Shown here: piece after piece, positions 8,178-17,701 of the stretch
How the letters are laid out: every line of letters starts with the position of its first letter
Numbering within the stretch: position 1 is the first letter of the stretch
Assembly: GCA_019309565.1 (NCBI GenBank)
Contig: JAFDFZ010000024.1
Location: 1 to 49,496 of the forward strand
Direction: 5' to 3'
Length of the DNA stretch: 49,496 bases
From: Deltaproteobacteria bacterium
GTDB lineage: Bacteria > Desulfobacterota > Desulfobacteria > Desulfobacterales > SURF-15
Made by a program: the position numbers and the translations under genes
The notes under the pieces: model-generated
Databases searched by the model: none
Seen by the model: only the letters and a program-made list of their open reading frames with translations
What the model was told of the DNA's origin: nothing

Positions 8178-9605
8178 ATGAAAAGATTCGTTACAGCGAT
8201 GCTCATCCTAGGACTCGTTTTTTTTGGACCCTTTGTCTCCCGTTCGGCGGCCTCCCCGTTCCTTGAGATCGCCAAGCAGACGGGAATCGATCTGGTAGAG
8301 GAAAATGGGGTAACCGTTTGGAAAGGCAAGTATGCAGGGAAGATCAAACCCAAGGGCCCTCTGGCGGGGAAAAAGATCGGGCTTCTTGTGGCCTGCGAAT
8401 TCAGTGACTGGCAGGCCTATTACCTTTCCGAGTTTATTGGGGAATTTGGTGGAACACCGCAATTTATCATGGACAACAATCATCTGTGGAAAAACACCCG
8501 GCCGATGAACGGCATCAGGATCCCTCGGGGAACCTGGGGGCTGACTCTAACCGAAGGCATGGACGGGTTAGGGATGAATGGAAACCGGGTCGAGTATCCG
8601 GTAGTACTCAAAGAAGATCCCAACCTGGTGGCCCCGGGTGTTCCTGGCAAGGGGACAGGGTCTTTGAAGGTAGCCGATCCTACAGCCTATGATGCACTGA
8701 TCATCCTGGGAAGCCACTCCGGGGATATCCTGGTTGCAGACGATGTGGCGCTGAAGTTCATCAAAGCCGTGGCTGATCGGGGTGTTCCCATAGCAGGCAT
8801 AGGTGCGGGAATCATGCCTATGATCCATCTGGATCTGCTCAACGGAAAAAAGGCCGTAGGGAACCGAACCGTGGATTATATGTTGAGAAAGGTTGCCGTC
8901 TATCAGGCCGGTTCTGTTGCCGTAGATGGAAATATCATCACCGGCAGGGATACCTATTCCACTCCTGCTGTGCTCAGAGCTCTTTGCAAACTGTTCGCCC
9001 CGAACTTCGTTGATCACCACAAGGGAATACTGAAAGGTAAAAAGGTGATGGCCATGACGGCCGAGGACTGGGAGGATATTGAGCTTTGCGCTCCCACGCT
9101 GGAATTGATGTATCGTGGGGCGGAGATCATCGTCGGGCTGTTCGATCCCATCCAGAAAGCTCGACCGGCCATGCTCGATTCTGAGGTGCGCACAGGAAGC
9201 TTCGGCACCACCATCCCGTTCCAGGAAATTCCAGCAAGCTATTACCGAATCATCAAGGCCGAGGATCTGAAGATGTCCGACTTTGACGCCTTATGGATCC
9301 ATGGGGCCATGAACCCATGGAGGTTGACGGTGGGAACAGAGGCCCAGGAGTTTCTCAAAGACGCCTATGCCTATGGAAAGATCATCGCAGCGATCTGCCA
9401 CGGCCCGATTCCGCCTGCGGCAGCGGACCTTCTGCAAGGCAAGCATACCGCAGGGTGGCTGGCTGTGGAAGATTCGGTAAAGCTGATGGGCGGCACGTTC
9501 CATGCCGACTGGGCGGCGGCCATCGACGGAAACTACGTCTCGGGGCAGATCCCCATGCATGTTCCGGAATTCGTTGACGCAATCACCGAAGCGTTGCTCC
9601 GGTAA
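8178..9605 (+). CDS. Exported protein with two tandem DJ-1/PfpI domains, first one lacking the nucleophile
   Basis: 475 residues. Residues 1-25 form a signal peptide (MKRFVTAMLILGLVFFG, cut near SRSAAS), so it is periplasmic or outside the cell. Two class I glutamine-amidotransferase-like folds follow: about 55-275 and 290-475. The second has the nucleophile elbow AAICHGP with Cys407 and the usual tail DGNYVSGQIPMHVPEF. In the first, the same elbow reads GIGAGIMP with Ala210 where Cys is expected, so that half is probably inactive or structural. PfpI/DJ-1 proteins include proteases, glyoxalases, deglycases and chaperones; the reaction is not predictable here. GGAGG eight bases before ATG 8178 fixes the start. 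Confidence 0.85.
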   Translation: MKRFVTAMLILGLVFFGPFVSRSAASPFLEIAKQTGIDLVEENGVTVWKGKYAGKIKPKGPLAGKKIGLLVACEFSDWQAYYLSEFIGEFGGTPQFIMDNNHLWKNTRPMNGIRIPRGTWGLTLTEGMDGLGMNGNRVEYPVVLKEDPNLVAPGVPGKGTGSLKVADPTAYDALIILGSHSGDILVADDVALKFIKAVADRGVPIAGIGAGIMPMIHLDLLNGKKAVGNRTVDYMLRKVAVYQAGSVAVDGNIITGRDTYSTPAVLRALCKLFAPNFVDHHKGILKGKKVMAMTAEDWEDIELCAPTLELMYRGAEIIVGLFDPIQKARPAMLDSEVRTGSFGTTIPFQEIPASYYRIIKAEDLKMSDFDALWIHGAMNPWRLTVGTEAQEFLKDAYAYGKIIAAICHGPIPPAAADLLQGKHTAGWLAVEDSVKLMGGTFHADWAAAIDGNYVSGQIPMHVPEFVDAITEALLR

Positions 9606-9689
9606 CAGCAAAGATGTTATAATGGGGAGTGCTGACGGTTCAGGGCTTGTCAGTACAACCGGCGGCGCTCCCTGCTTGGGCCAAACCTG

Positions 9690-11225
9690 CTATACCAGCC
9701 GTTTTCCTCGATCCAGATTTCTGTATTGAATGGCTTCTGCAATGTGAGAGGATTGGATATCCGCTGCTCCTTCCAGATCCGAAATGGTGCGTGCAATCTT
9801 TAAAATTCTGTTGTAAGCACGCGCGGAAAGCCCCAGCTTGTCGATGGCAGACTCAAGAAGCTCAGCGGAAGCATCATCCACCTGACAGTGTTTTTTGATG
9901 TGCCGGCTTCCCATCTGGGCGTTGCAATGGATTTTTGTTTTTGCAAATCGCTTGGCCTGAACGCGCCTGGCGGCAGTCACACGGCTTCGGATGCTTTCAG
10001 AGGATTCGGCGACCCCTTCTTTTCTAAGATCCTTATATGGTACCGCAGGCACCTCCACATGGATGTCGATACGATCCATCAGCGGGCCCGATATTTTGGA
10101 TCGATACCGGTGAATCTGCCCGAAGCTGCACGTACAGGCGTGTTTCGGATCCGAATAATAGCCGCACGGACACGGATTCATGGCCGCTACCAGCATAAAG
10201 CTGGACGGATAGGTAAGGGTGGTAGAGGCCCTGGAGATGGTTACCATCATGTCTTCAAGGGGCTGTCGGAGAACTTCAAGCACGTGTTTTTTAAACTCCG
10301 GTAGTTCATCCAGAAACAGCACCCCGTTGTGTGCAAGGCTCACCTCACCGGGTCTTGGTACATGGCCACCGCCAATGAGCCCGGCATCGGAAATCGTGTG
10401 ATGGGGTGCGCGAAAGGGCCGTTGTGTTATAAGCGCTTGATCCTTTCCTAGCATGCCCACCACGCTGAATACCTTGGTGGTCTCAATGGCTTCTTCAAAA
10501 GAGATGGGAGGCAGGATGCTGGGCAGACGCCTGGCCAGCATTGTCTTGCCGGAGCCCGGCGGGCCGATCATGATGAGATTATGGCCGCCTGCTGCCGCAA
10601 TTTCAAGGGCCCGTTTGGCATGCTCCTGTCCCATGACTTCGGAAAAATCCACCTCCGATCTGTTTTCATGGTTGAAGACGGCCGAAATGTCCGTTTTTGC
10701 CGGCTCAAGGACTATTTCACCGCAAAGAAACGCCACCGCTTGAGACAGCGTTTTTACCGGATAAACGGAAATTCCCCTCACAACAGACGCTTCACACCCG
10801 TTATCGGCGGGAACCACGATTCCAAGATACCCGGCCTCTTTTGCTGCCAGTGCCATTGGAAGTGAACCGCGAACTGGCTTCACGCGGCCATCCAAAGACA
10901 GCTCACCCAAAAAGAGGTATCCTGAAACAATTTTCTGAGAAATAACCCTGTTTGCGGTGAGAATACCAAGGGCTATGGGCATGTCAAAGCCCGTACCCTC
11001 TTTCTTTATGTCCGCCGGGGCCAAATTTACCGTTATTCGATCATCCGGGAAGGTGTAGCCCGAGTTTTTAATAGCGGACTTAACCCGCTCCTTACTTTCC
11101 TTGACAGCAGCTTCTGGAAGCCCAACGGTGGTGAAGGTAGGCAACCCATTGGTGATATCAACTTCTACCTCAACGATATAGGCATCGATTCCAGAAACAG
11201 CGCTGCTTAAAACTTTTGCAAGCAA
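9690..11225 (-). CDS. comM: ComM/YifB-family Mg-chelatase-like AAA+ ATPase
   Basis: 511 residues, the family's usual length. The N-terminal Lon-like fold begins [20 protein letters not shown] and includes [18 protein letters not shown]. The central AAA+ domain has Walker [20 protein letters not shown], Walker [13 protein letters not shown] and sensor text [14 protein letters not shown] with the Cys-rich insert ([17 protein letters not shown]). The C-terminal domain contains [23 protein letters not shown]. ComM is a hexameric helicase that helps branch migration when foreign DNA is integrated in natural transformation, notable here because a type IV pilus operon lies 17 kb away. No second gene is linked. 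Confidence 0.93.
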   Translation of the reverse strand: MLAKVLSSAVSGIDAYIVEVEVDITNGLPTFTTVGLPEAAVKESKERVKSAIKNSGYTFPDDRITVNLAPADIKKEGTGFDMPIALGILTANRVISQKIVSGYLFLGELSLDGRVKPVRGSLPMALAAKEAGYLGIVVPADNGCEASVVRGISVYPVKTLSQAVAFLCGEIVLEPAKTDISAVFNHENRSEVDFSEVMGQEHAKRALEIAAAGGHNLIMIGPPGSGKTMLARRLPSILPPISFEEAIETTKVFSVVGMLGKDQALITQRPFRAPHHTISDAGLIGGGHVPRPGEVSLAHNGVLFLDELPEFKKHVLEVLRQPLEDMMVTISRASTTLTYPSSFMLVAAMNPCPCGYYSDPKHACTCSFGQIHRYRSKISGPLMDRIDIHVEVPAVPYKDLRKEGVAESSESIRSRVTAARRVQAKRFAKTKIHCNAQMGSRHIKKHCQVDDASAELLESAIDKLGLSARAYNRILKIARTISDLEGAADIQSSHIAEAIQYRNLDRGKRLV

Positions 11226-11627
11226 TGGAACACCCCTTTAAGCGTTGTTCATGATAAATGCCTAAATATCCGCACCGAAGGGCGGTATTTGGAAGGTACC
11301 TGATGGATTTCTATAACTTACACCTATAGCAGATCGCTTAAATAAGCACAATCGTTTTATATGCGCTGGGTCCTGTTGTCTGCTTCAGAAAATCGACGTT
11401 TTGCTATTGCAATTTTCCTGCAAACATGCAAATAAGCATTTGGGACAATAAAGGGCCTTGTTTCAATTTTGTGCTCCGCCTGCAACAGAGCTAAGAGCTG
11501 AATTGGAACTATGGAATATTGGGTTATAAAAAGTGCGAAGATCAATTTTAATAGAAAGAATTCATTCAAACCCATCATTCCATCTTTCCAATTGAGGCAA
11601 AGCCCATAACTCGGTGTGTGTGGATAG
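11226..11627. other. Intergenic stretch between divergent comM and lpxC
   Basis: 402 bp holding the promoters of two divergent genes. The lpxC-proximal third is a dispersed repeat (separate entry). Short frames here look non-coding. No RNA gene or clear terminator seen. Confidence 0.6.
11502..11590 (+). repeat. Dispersed intergenic repeat B, copy 1
   Basis: Begins ATTGGAACTATG, then AATATTGGG, and ends TTCAAACCCATCATTCCATC + TTTCCA. The last 26 bases are identical to positions 36366-36391 in the same orientation, and about 75 bases align in all with a few short gaps. The two copies lie 25 kb apart in non-coding DNA, here 37 bases before the lpxC start. Confidence 0.75.
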
Positions 11628-12548
11628 GTGAAAATTGTGACCCTGCATTTTCGACAAAGAACCATTGCAGAACCCGTCAACTGTTCCGGTATTGGGATGC
11701 ATTCTGGACAGCAAGTCAACTTGACCATTTACCCGGCCCCTATCAATCACGGCATCAAGTTTGTGAGAAAGGACGTTCCGGAATGCCCTCATATCCCCGC
11801 TCATTTCAACAGGGTGGTTGACACAAGCCTTGCCACCGTTATCGGATATGATGGGTTTATCGTCTCAACCATAGAACACCTGATGGCCTGTTTTGCCGGC
11901 CTTTCCATCGACAACGCGCTGGTCGAACTGGACGCATACGAAGTTCCCATAATGGATGGAAGCGCTGGCCCGTTTACTGAACTGATCAAATCCGCCGGTA
12001 TCAAAGAGCAGATCGCTTCCCGATGCTTTTTCATTATCAAGAAACCCATTGAACTTAAGCAAGACGGAAAATCAGTGGCAGTCTACCCATCACCGGGCTT
12101 TCGAATAACCTGCACCATTCATTTTGATCATCCGCTGATTCAAGAACAATCCCTGTCATTATTCGTATCCGAAAATGTTTTCGAGGAGGAAATATGCAGG
12201 GCGCGAACATTTGGTTTCATTCACGAGCTTGATTACTTGCAACGGTACGGGTTTGCTCGCGGCGGTTCTCTTAACAATGCCGTTGTGATAGATGAACAGA
12301 AAATACTTAACCATGAGGGACTGAGATACCAGGACGAATTTGTGCGACACAAAATATTAGACTGTATCGGCGATTTCTCATTGCTGGGCATCCCCATATT
12401 GGGCCATGTGGTATTGAATAAATCGGGACATACTTTCAATCACGCCTTCCTGAAAAAATTCTTCACCCAACGAGATTCCTGGGAAACCCGGTTGATCGAG
12501 GGAGCAAACCAACTTGCCGATTTCCAGGCGAAATCACTTGCCATTTAA
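11628..12548 (+). CDS. lpxC: UDP-3-O-acyl-N-acetylglucosamine deacetylase LpxC
   Basis: 306 residues, normal for LpxC, the Zn-dependent enzyme of the first committed step of lipid A synthesis in the cytoplasm. QRTIAEPVNCSGIGMHSG is the family opening. The Zn ligand His lies in STIEHLMACFAGLSIDNALV, followed by EVPIMDGSAGPF. The second Zn site is HKILDCIGDFSLLG (His, Asp), and GHTFNHAF carries the catalytic His. The start is GTG at 11628, with only weak GGATAG upstream; GTG at 11637 is possible and would remove three residues. It shows a diderm envelope with lipopolysaccharide. It stands apart from other lpx genes, as lpxC often does. Confidence 0.95.
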   Translation: MKIVTLHFRQRTIAEPVNCSGIGMHSGQQVNLTIYPAPINHGIKFVRKDVPECPHIPAHFNRVVDTSLATVIGYDGFIVSTIEHLMACFAGLSIDNALVELDAYEVPIMDGSAGPFTELIKSAGIKEQIASRCFFIIKKPIELKQDGKSVAVYPSPGFRITCTIHFDHPLIQEQSLSLFVSENVFEEEICRARTFGFIHELDYLQRYGFARGGSLNNAVVIDEQKILNHEGLRYQDEFVRHKILDCIGDFSLLGIPILGHVVLNKSGHTFNHAFLKKFFTQRDSWETRLIEGANQLADFQAKSLAI

Positions 12549-12621
12549 GCCTGTATCCGCTATGAATGATTAATCAGCTAGTATCGCATCTTTCACATGG
12601 TTTGCAATACTGCGGTTGAAT

Positions 12622-13191
12622 ATGACATCACTTTGCAACTTAAGAACCCGGATGTTTTTTCTTCTTGTTCTGCTTTTCATTCCTTCGAAATCGATTGCAC
12701 AAGACGCCACATTGTCCAATGTCATCGTAACCAACACTCGGGACGATCTTCTGGTTTATCTGAAGGTTGAAGGCGCTTTCAGGGAAAAGATGAAACAGGC
12801 CATCTTAAGTGGTGTGCCCACAACATTCTCGTTTCTGATCACGCTTAGCAAGGTTCGCAGCATCTGGAAAGATAAAACCATTGCCGATCTTAAGGTATTT
12901 CATACCATCAAGTACAATAACCTCAAAAAGGAATTTGTGGTGACCCGATCCTGGGAAAACGGTAATCCCTACCTTACACAGTCATTTGAGGAAGCCCAAA
13001 AACACATGGCTGAAATCGATGGTCTAAAGGTTGTCAGTCTCAACAAACTTGAAAAGGGAAGGCGTTATCAATTGGGTGCAAAGGCGGAGCTTAACAAGCT
13101 TACGCTTCCGTTTCATTTGCATTACGTCTTATTTTTCGTATCGTTATGGGATTTTGAAACCGATTGGTACACGGTGGATTTCATTTATTAG
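12622..13191 (+). CDS. DUF4390 secreted protein
   Basis: 189 residues. A signal peptide (FFLLVLLFIPSKSIAQ, cut after about residue 26) is followed by a DUF4390 domain: TLSNVIVTNTRDDLLVYLKV, TTFSFLITLSKVRSIWKDK, and the C-terminal LHYVLFFVSLWDFETDWYTV. The function of DUF4390 is unknown. In proteobacteria it is often found immediately upstream of an NtrY-like sensor kinase, as here, which suggests it feeds a periplasmic signal to that kinase; this is inference. ATG 12622 is chosen; TTG 12616 and ATG 12652 are in frame and none has a strong ribosome binding site. A MITE-like element lies between it and the kinase. Confidence 0.8.
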   Translation: MTSLCNLRTRMFFLLVLLFIPSKSIAQDATLSNVIVTNTRDDLLVYLKVEGAFREKMKQAILSGVPTTFSFLITLSKVRSIWKDKTIADLKVFHTIKYNNLKKEFVVTRSWENGNPYLTQSFEEAQKHMAEIDGLKVVSLNKLEKGRRYQLGAKAELNKLTLPFHLHYVLFFVSLWDFETDWYTVDFIY

Positions 13192-13210
13192 GCTTTTGGA
13201 TAAATGAATT

Positions 13211-13300
13211 CTCAAGTTTCGCACCCCTAATCCTTTGAAATGCCTTATTCGACTTAACATCCATTGGCAATTTCACGGTAAAATAGGGTGCGAAACTTGA
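13211..13300 (+). mobile_element. MITE-like element, family A, short form (90 bp)
   Basis: Terminal inverted repeats CTCAAGTTTCGCACCCCTA (13211-13229) and TAGGGTGCGAAACTTGA (13284-13300) match over the outer 13 bases and, with one extra base, to the inner end. It contains no gene. Its reverse complement matches both ends of a longer element at 26487-26784. Flanks ATGAATT and ATGAAAT could be a worn target duplication. It sits between the DUF4390 gene and the ntrY-like gene. Confidence 0.75.
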
Positions 13301-13356
13301 ATGAAATTTTACGCTTTCAGACCCAGTTTTTCCGTAAGCCCCCTTTGAGAAGAGAA

Positions 13357-15591
13357 ATGAAAAGAAGCCGAAATAAAAGATCTCTTACCTTTTTAACGGA
13401 ACAAGACAGAAAACGCCGCAAACGAGAGGGGATTATTTTCGTTGTGGTTTTGGCGATAGTGGCGCTGGTGACATTTGTCGAGACTCGGCTTGTGCCCTTC
13501 GGACCGCAGTTTCCCATATCCAACACGATTTTGATGTTTATCCTGATTAACATCAATCTGTTGTTGGTGATCTTGCTGATCTTTCTTGTTGTCAGAAATC
13601 TTGTCAAGTTGTTATATGACAGAAAACGCAAGGTAATGGGGGCAAAGCTTCGCACCAGGCTGGTGGTTGCTTTTATTGCACTGACCCTGGTACCCGCTTC
13701 GGTCCTGTTTATCTTTGCCGTCAACTTCGTTACCACAAGCATCGAATCCTGGTTTAATGTACCGATGGAACAAGCACTGGAAAACTCCTTGAGTGTGGGC
13801 CGCCGATTGTACACGATTGCCGAGGAGAACAATAAGTTCTTTCTGGAAAAAATCGCCCGCCAACTTCAGATAAAAGACCTGGTGGCTGTCGAAAAGAAAA
13901 AGGATCTCGCCCAATACATCAATTACGTCCGGCAAGAGTTCAACCTCGATGCGGTTGAAGTATATTCCGCTAACCTGGATCGTCTCGCTCTTTCCTTGGG
14001 GACTGAGCTCAAAAAACCATCGGTTCCTATGGTATCGACCGGAGATCTTCAGAAAGAGATTGCACCGGAAAGTGTCCGGTCTTTTACCGTAAAAGTAGAG
14101 GTTGGAGAGCTTCTTAGAATTATCGGCACGGTGCCTTTCGGCATTCCTCAAAAAGAGGCCAAAGGGTTTGTTGTCATAACCGACCTCATTCCTCAAGACT
14201 TGTCCATGAGTATGGGTGCGATCACCCGTGGATTTGAAGAATACCAACAAATTGAATTGCTGAAAAAGCCGATACAGATGACCTATTATATTACACTTTC
14301 CATCGTTGCTATGCTGGTGGTCTTTTGCGCCATCTGGTTCGGTTTTTATCTGGCCAAATCCATCACCATCCCGATCATGGAACTTGCTGAAGGGACCCGA
14401 CGAGTGGCAGAGGGAGATCTGAACTTCAGGATCGCGCCGGTTGCAGATGATGAAATCGGGACACTGGTCGACTCATTTAACAAAATGACTCGCGACCTGC
14501 GCTCAGGAAGAGAACAGCTGGAATTGTCCGCAAAAAAGCTCAGAGAGCAGAATATCGAGCTGGAGGCGAGACGGAAATATATTGAGACCGTCTTAAAAAG
14601 CGTCTCTGCAGGCGTCATTACCCTGGATGCAGGCGGTATTGTGACCACCATCAACACGTCGGCGGAAAAGATGTTGAACTTGAACCCAGAGGAAATCCTA
14701 AATAAAAGCTACAAAAAATTGCTAAAAGGCCAGCATCTAGATCTGGCAAGCGAAATAATCGAATCTCTTTCAGGCCCAAAGGGAGGAACGGTCGAATTGC
14801 CCTTGAGACTGGTTATCGATGGTCGGCCTAAGAGCTTCATGGTCCACGTAACGGCTCTTAAGGACGATGCGGCACGCCATTTGGGAACCGTGATGGTGTT
14901 TGATGATCTGACCTATCTGGAAAAAGCTCAGCGCATGGCAGCATGGAGGGAAGTGGCAAGGCGAATCGCACATGAGGTAAAAAACCCCCTGACACCTATC
15001 ACGTTGTCTGCTCAACGGCTGAAACGAAAATTCTCCGGTAAGCTCAATGAACCTGTCTTCGATGAGTGCACACAAATGATAATAGATAATGTTGAATTAA
15101 TTCGAAATCTTGTGAATGAATTTTCTTCGTTCGCAAGATTTCCGGCTGCCACACTAAGGCCAGCCAGTTTACCCCCGATTATTGAAGAGACCATTTCATT
15201 ATACAGGCAAGGGCATCCGAATATCGACTTTGATATTCAAATCTCAGATGGGATCCCGTTATTGAATCTCGATAGGCAACAAATGAAACAGGCTATCATT
15301 AACCTGCTGGACAACGCCATTTGGGCGGTTAAAGAAAAGGGGCAAATAAGGATCTCTCTTTCTCATGATCCGATTTTAAATAAAGTCCGCATGGAGGTGG
15401 CCGACAACGGAATTGGCATTTCAGACGAAGACAAGACCAGGTTGTTTGAGCCCTATTTTTCTACGAAACGTACTGGCATGGGGTTGGGGCTTACCATTGT
15501 AAGTACAATTGTTGCCGATCATCATGGAATGATTAGTGTTCAGGATAATAAACCCCGGGGGGCAAAATTTGTGATTGAATTGCCGGTTTAA
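13357..15591 (+). CDS. ntrY: NtrY-like transmembrane sensor histidine kinase
   Basis: 744 residues. Two early hydrophobic segments (about 28-48 and 55-85) and another near 105-130 form the membrane part, followed by a large periplasmic sensor to about 310 and a last helix (YYITLSIVAMLVVFCAIWFG). Then come HAMP (SITIPIMELAEGTRRVAEGD), PAS (about 415-510), and the kinase: H-box IAHEVKNPLTPI with His539, N-box NLLDNAIWAV, G1 DNGIGI, G2 GMGLGL. The domain order and KNPLTPI box are those of NtrY, which senses nitrogen or redox state with NtrX. ATG 13357 is preferred because an upstream GTG at 13288 lies inside the MITE terminal repeat. Confidence 0.9.
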   Translation: MKRSRNKRSLTFLTEQDRKRRKREGIIFVVVLAIVALVTFVETRLVPFGPQFPISNTILMFILININLLLVILLIFLVVRNLVKLLYDRKRKVMGAKLRTRLVVAFIALTLVPASVLFIFAVNFVTTSIESWFNVPMEQALENSLSVGRRLYTIAEENNKFFLEKIARQLQIKDLVAVEKKKDLAQYINYVRQEFNLDAVEVYSANLDRLALSLGTELKKPSVPMVSTGDLQKEIAPESVRSFTVKVEVGELLRIIGTVPFGIPQKEAKGFVVITDLIPQDLSMSMGAITRGFEEYQQIELLKKPIQMTYYITLSIVAMLVVFCAIWFGFYLAKSITIPIMELAEGTRRVAEGDLNFRIAPVADDEIGTLVDSFNKMTRDLRSGREQLELSAKKLREQNIELEARRKYIETVLKSVSAGVITLDAGGIVTTINTSAEKMLNLNPEEILNKSYKKLLKGQHLDLASEIIESLSGPKGGTVELPLRLVIDGRPKSFMVHVTALKDDAARHLGTVMVFDDLTYLEKAQRMAAWREVARRIAHEVKNPLTPITLSAQRLKRKFSGKLNEPVFDECTQMIIDNVELIRNLVNEFSSFARFPAATLRPASLPPIIEETISLYRQGHPNIDFDIQISDGIPLLNLDRQQMKQAIINLLDNAIWAVKEKGQIRISLSHDPILNKVRMEVADNGIGISDEDKTRLFEPYFSTKRTGMGLGLTIVSTIVADHHGMISVQDNKPRGAKFVIELPV

Positions 15592-15681
15592 GGAGAATGA
15601 ACCAGGACGACTGTTGGAATGGAGCAGTGGCTTTCCGGGATATTGCACACCATTATAGATTAAAGGGGAAAGAATACGGCT

Positions 15682-17031
15682 ATGTTTCCTTCTGTTTTGA
15701 TCGTAGATGATGAACCTTCCATACTACAATCTTTAAGCGGTTTGTTATCGGATGAGGGGTTCGAAGTTATCACCGCATCTAATGGTTATGAAGCATTGCA
15801 AATCATCGACAGGGAATCACCAGATCTTGTCCTGCTCGACATCTGGATGCCCGGTATCGATGGCATTGAAGCTTTGCAGGAAATCAAGAAAGATCACCCT
15901 TCCATTCAGGTGATCATCATAACGGGACATGGAACCATAGAAACCGCCGTCAAGGCAACCAAACTCGGTGCGTTCGATTTTATTGAAAAACCGCTTTCGA
16001 TTGATAAAGTCATAGTGGCGATAAACAATTCTCTTAATTTTAGACGACTTGAAGAAGAAAACAGGTATTTGAGGAAAAAGACCATCGAAAAACACTCCCT
16101 TACGGGAAACAGCCCTGCAATTGTCAAAATAAGAGAGCAAATTGCCATTGCCGCACCAACCGACGCATGGATTCTGATAACCGGAGAAAACGGAACCGGA
16201 AAGGAATTGGTAGCCCGTACGATCCATCAACTCAGCTCACGAGCCGATAAGCCATTGATAGACGTCCACTGTGCGGCCATACCCGAAGACCTTTTCGAAA
16301 GTGAACTGTTCGGCTATGAAAAAGGCGCCTTTCAGGGTGCTGTCTCCAGGAAAAAAGGGAAACTGGAATTAGCCGGTAAAGGAACCATTTTCCTTGATGA
16401 GATTGGAGACATGAGCTTGCGAATGCAGGGCAAGCTGCTCCGCGTGTTCCAGGAACTGAAATATCAGCGCCTGGGCGGTACAAGAACCCTAACAATGGAT
16501 GCAAGGGTTATCGCTTCGAGCAATAAAGACCTTGAAAGGGAAATAGAAATCGGAAACTTCAGAGAAGATCTCTATTACCGACTGAATGTGATTCCCATAG
16601 AGGTTCCTCCCTTAAGGGCACGTATCGATGATATCCCGATGTTGATCAAGACCTTTTTGGACGAAATAGGAGAACAGAACCGCGAAAAGCAAAAAACCAT
16701 CTCGCCCGATGCAATGCAACTGCTGCAACGATATAACTGGCCTGGCAACGTGAGGGAGCTGAAAAACTTGATGGCAAGACTTGTCATTATGGCAAGGGGT
16801 GATACCATCGAGGTCTCCGATATCCCGGCTCCTTACAACTCCGAACTCACAAATACAGGAGTTTGCAGGAAAGATGAGCTTTTCTCCATCAATGATCTGA
16901 AGGTAGCCAAGAAAGCCTTTGAAAAAGAATTTATCAAACAAAAGCTCAAGGAACACAACCATAACATCACACAAACGGCCAAGGCCATTGGTGTGGGTCG
17001 AAGCTACCTCCATAAAAAATTGAAAGACTGA
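15682..17031 (+). CDS. ntrX: NtrX-like response regulator, AAA+ type, with altered GAFTGA loop
   Basis: 449 residues. Receiver (1-120) with phospho-acceptor Asp53 in LVLLDIWMPG; AAA+ domain (about 140-370) with Walker A GENGTGKE, Walker B GTIFLDEIGDMS and FREDLYYRLNVIPI; Fis-type helix-turn-helix at the end (NITQTAKAIGVGRSYLHKKL). The sigma-54 contact loop, normally GAFTGA, reads GAFQGA (215-220). The Thr is the residue that touches sigma-54, so activation of sigma-54 promoters may be lost or changed, as reported for some NtrX/NtrC relatives. It is the cognate partner of the kinase just upstream (90 bp gap). Confidence 0.9.
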   Translation: MFPSVLIVDDEPSILQSLSGLLSDEGFEVITASNGYEALQIIDRESPDLVLLDIWMPGIDGIEALQEIKKDHPSIQVIIITGHGTIETAVKATKLGAFDFIEKPLSIDKVIVAINNSLNFRRLEEENRYLRKKTIEKHSLTGNSPAIVKIREQIAIAAPTDAWILITGENGTGKELVARTIHQLSSRADKPLIDVHCAAIPEDLFESELFGYEKGAFQGAVSRKKGKLELAGKGTIFLDEIGDMSLRMQGKLLRVFQELKYQRLGGTRTLTMDARVIASSNKDLEREIEIGNFREDLYYRLNVIPIEVPPLRARIDDIPMLIKTFLDEIGEQNREKQKTISPDAMQLLQRYNWPGNVRELKNLMARLVIMARGDTIEVSDIPAPYNSELTNTGVCRKDELFSINDLKVAKKAFEKEFIKQKLKEHNHNITQTAKAIGVGRSYLHKKLKD

Positions 17032-17131
17032 TTGATAATTACCCAAGAGCAAATTGAAGCGGTGATTTGGTCTTCTCGGATGTCGTATACTCTGTGGATG
17101 ATATTTGGTGTAATAGTTTCAAAGACAAAAA

Positions 17132-17701
17132 ATGTTCAAAAAGGGATTGCGAATCATCGGCGGCAAGTTAAAGGGCAGAAAGCTTCAATCTGCCCCTGGT
17201 AAATTGATTCGGCCCACCGGAAATAGACAAAGAGAAGCCATCTTCAATATACTCGCTGACCGCGTCCACGGCAGCAACGTGCTGGATCTGTTTGCAGGAA
17301 CGGGTGCACTTGGAATTGAAGCGCTCAGCAGAGGGGCAACCTATTGTGTATTTATCGATAATCACAGCAACGCCCTTAGGATCCTTGAACTAAACGTTCA
17401 ATCCTGCATGTTCAAAGAAAGATCAAGAATAATCCGCTGTGATATATGTACATCTTTGGATCCACTCAACTCAATTCCTTGCCGCTTTGACCTTGTTTTC
17501 ATGGATCCCCCTTACCAGATGAACTATGTAAAACCGGCATTGGATAATCTTCTTCGAAGCCGGTGTCTCACAGCGGGTGCAACGGTGGTTGTTGAGCATG
17601 CACCCGCCGAATCCATTTCTATTGATGAATCTGCTTATTTGCTTTCCGATAAGAGGCGGTATGGGAAAACGCTTGTAAGTTTCTTGCGTTATGTGTTATG
17701 A
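17132..17701 (+). CDS. rsmD: 16S rRNA (guanine966-N2)-methyltransferase RsmD
   Basis: 189 residues, usual length. LRIIGGKLKGRKL at the start and RPTGNRQREAIFNIL are the RNA-binding features of the family. DLFAGTGALGIEALSRGA is the SAM-binding motif I and FMDPPYQ the catalytic DPPY motif of N2-guanine methyltransferases. It modifies G966 of 16S rRNA during 30S assembly. The stop overlaps the coaD start (ATGA), the classic rsmD-coaD pair. Confidence 0.95.
   Translation: MFKKGLRIIGGKLKGRKLQSAPGKLIRPTGNRQREAIFNILADRVHGSNVLDLFAGTGALGIEALSRGATYCVFIDNHSNALRILELNVQSCMFKERSRIIRCDICTSLDPLNSIPCRFDLVFMDPPYQMNYVKPALDNLLRSRCLTAGATVVVEHAPAESISIDESAYLLSDKRRYGKTLVSFLRYVL

Noticed and set aside
13288..13356. 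Upstream GTG start for the NtrY-like kinase
   Set aside because: It lies in the terminal repeat of the MITE-like element, so it is more likely an accident of insertion.
13612..14250. 212-codon antisense frame inside the kinase gene
   Set aside because: Shadow of a strongly supported gene; composition is not protein-like.
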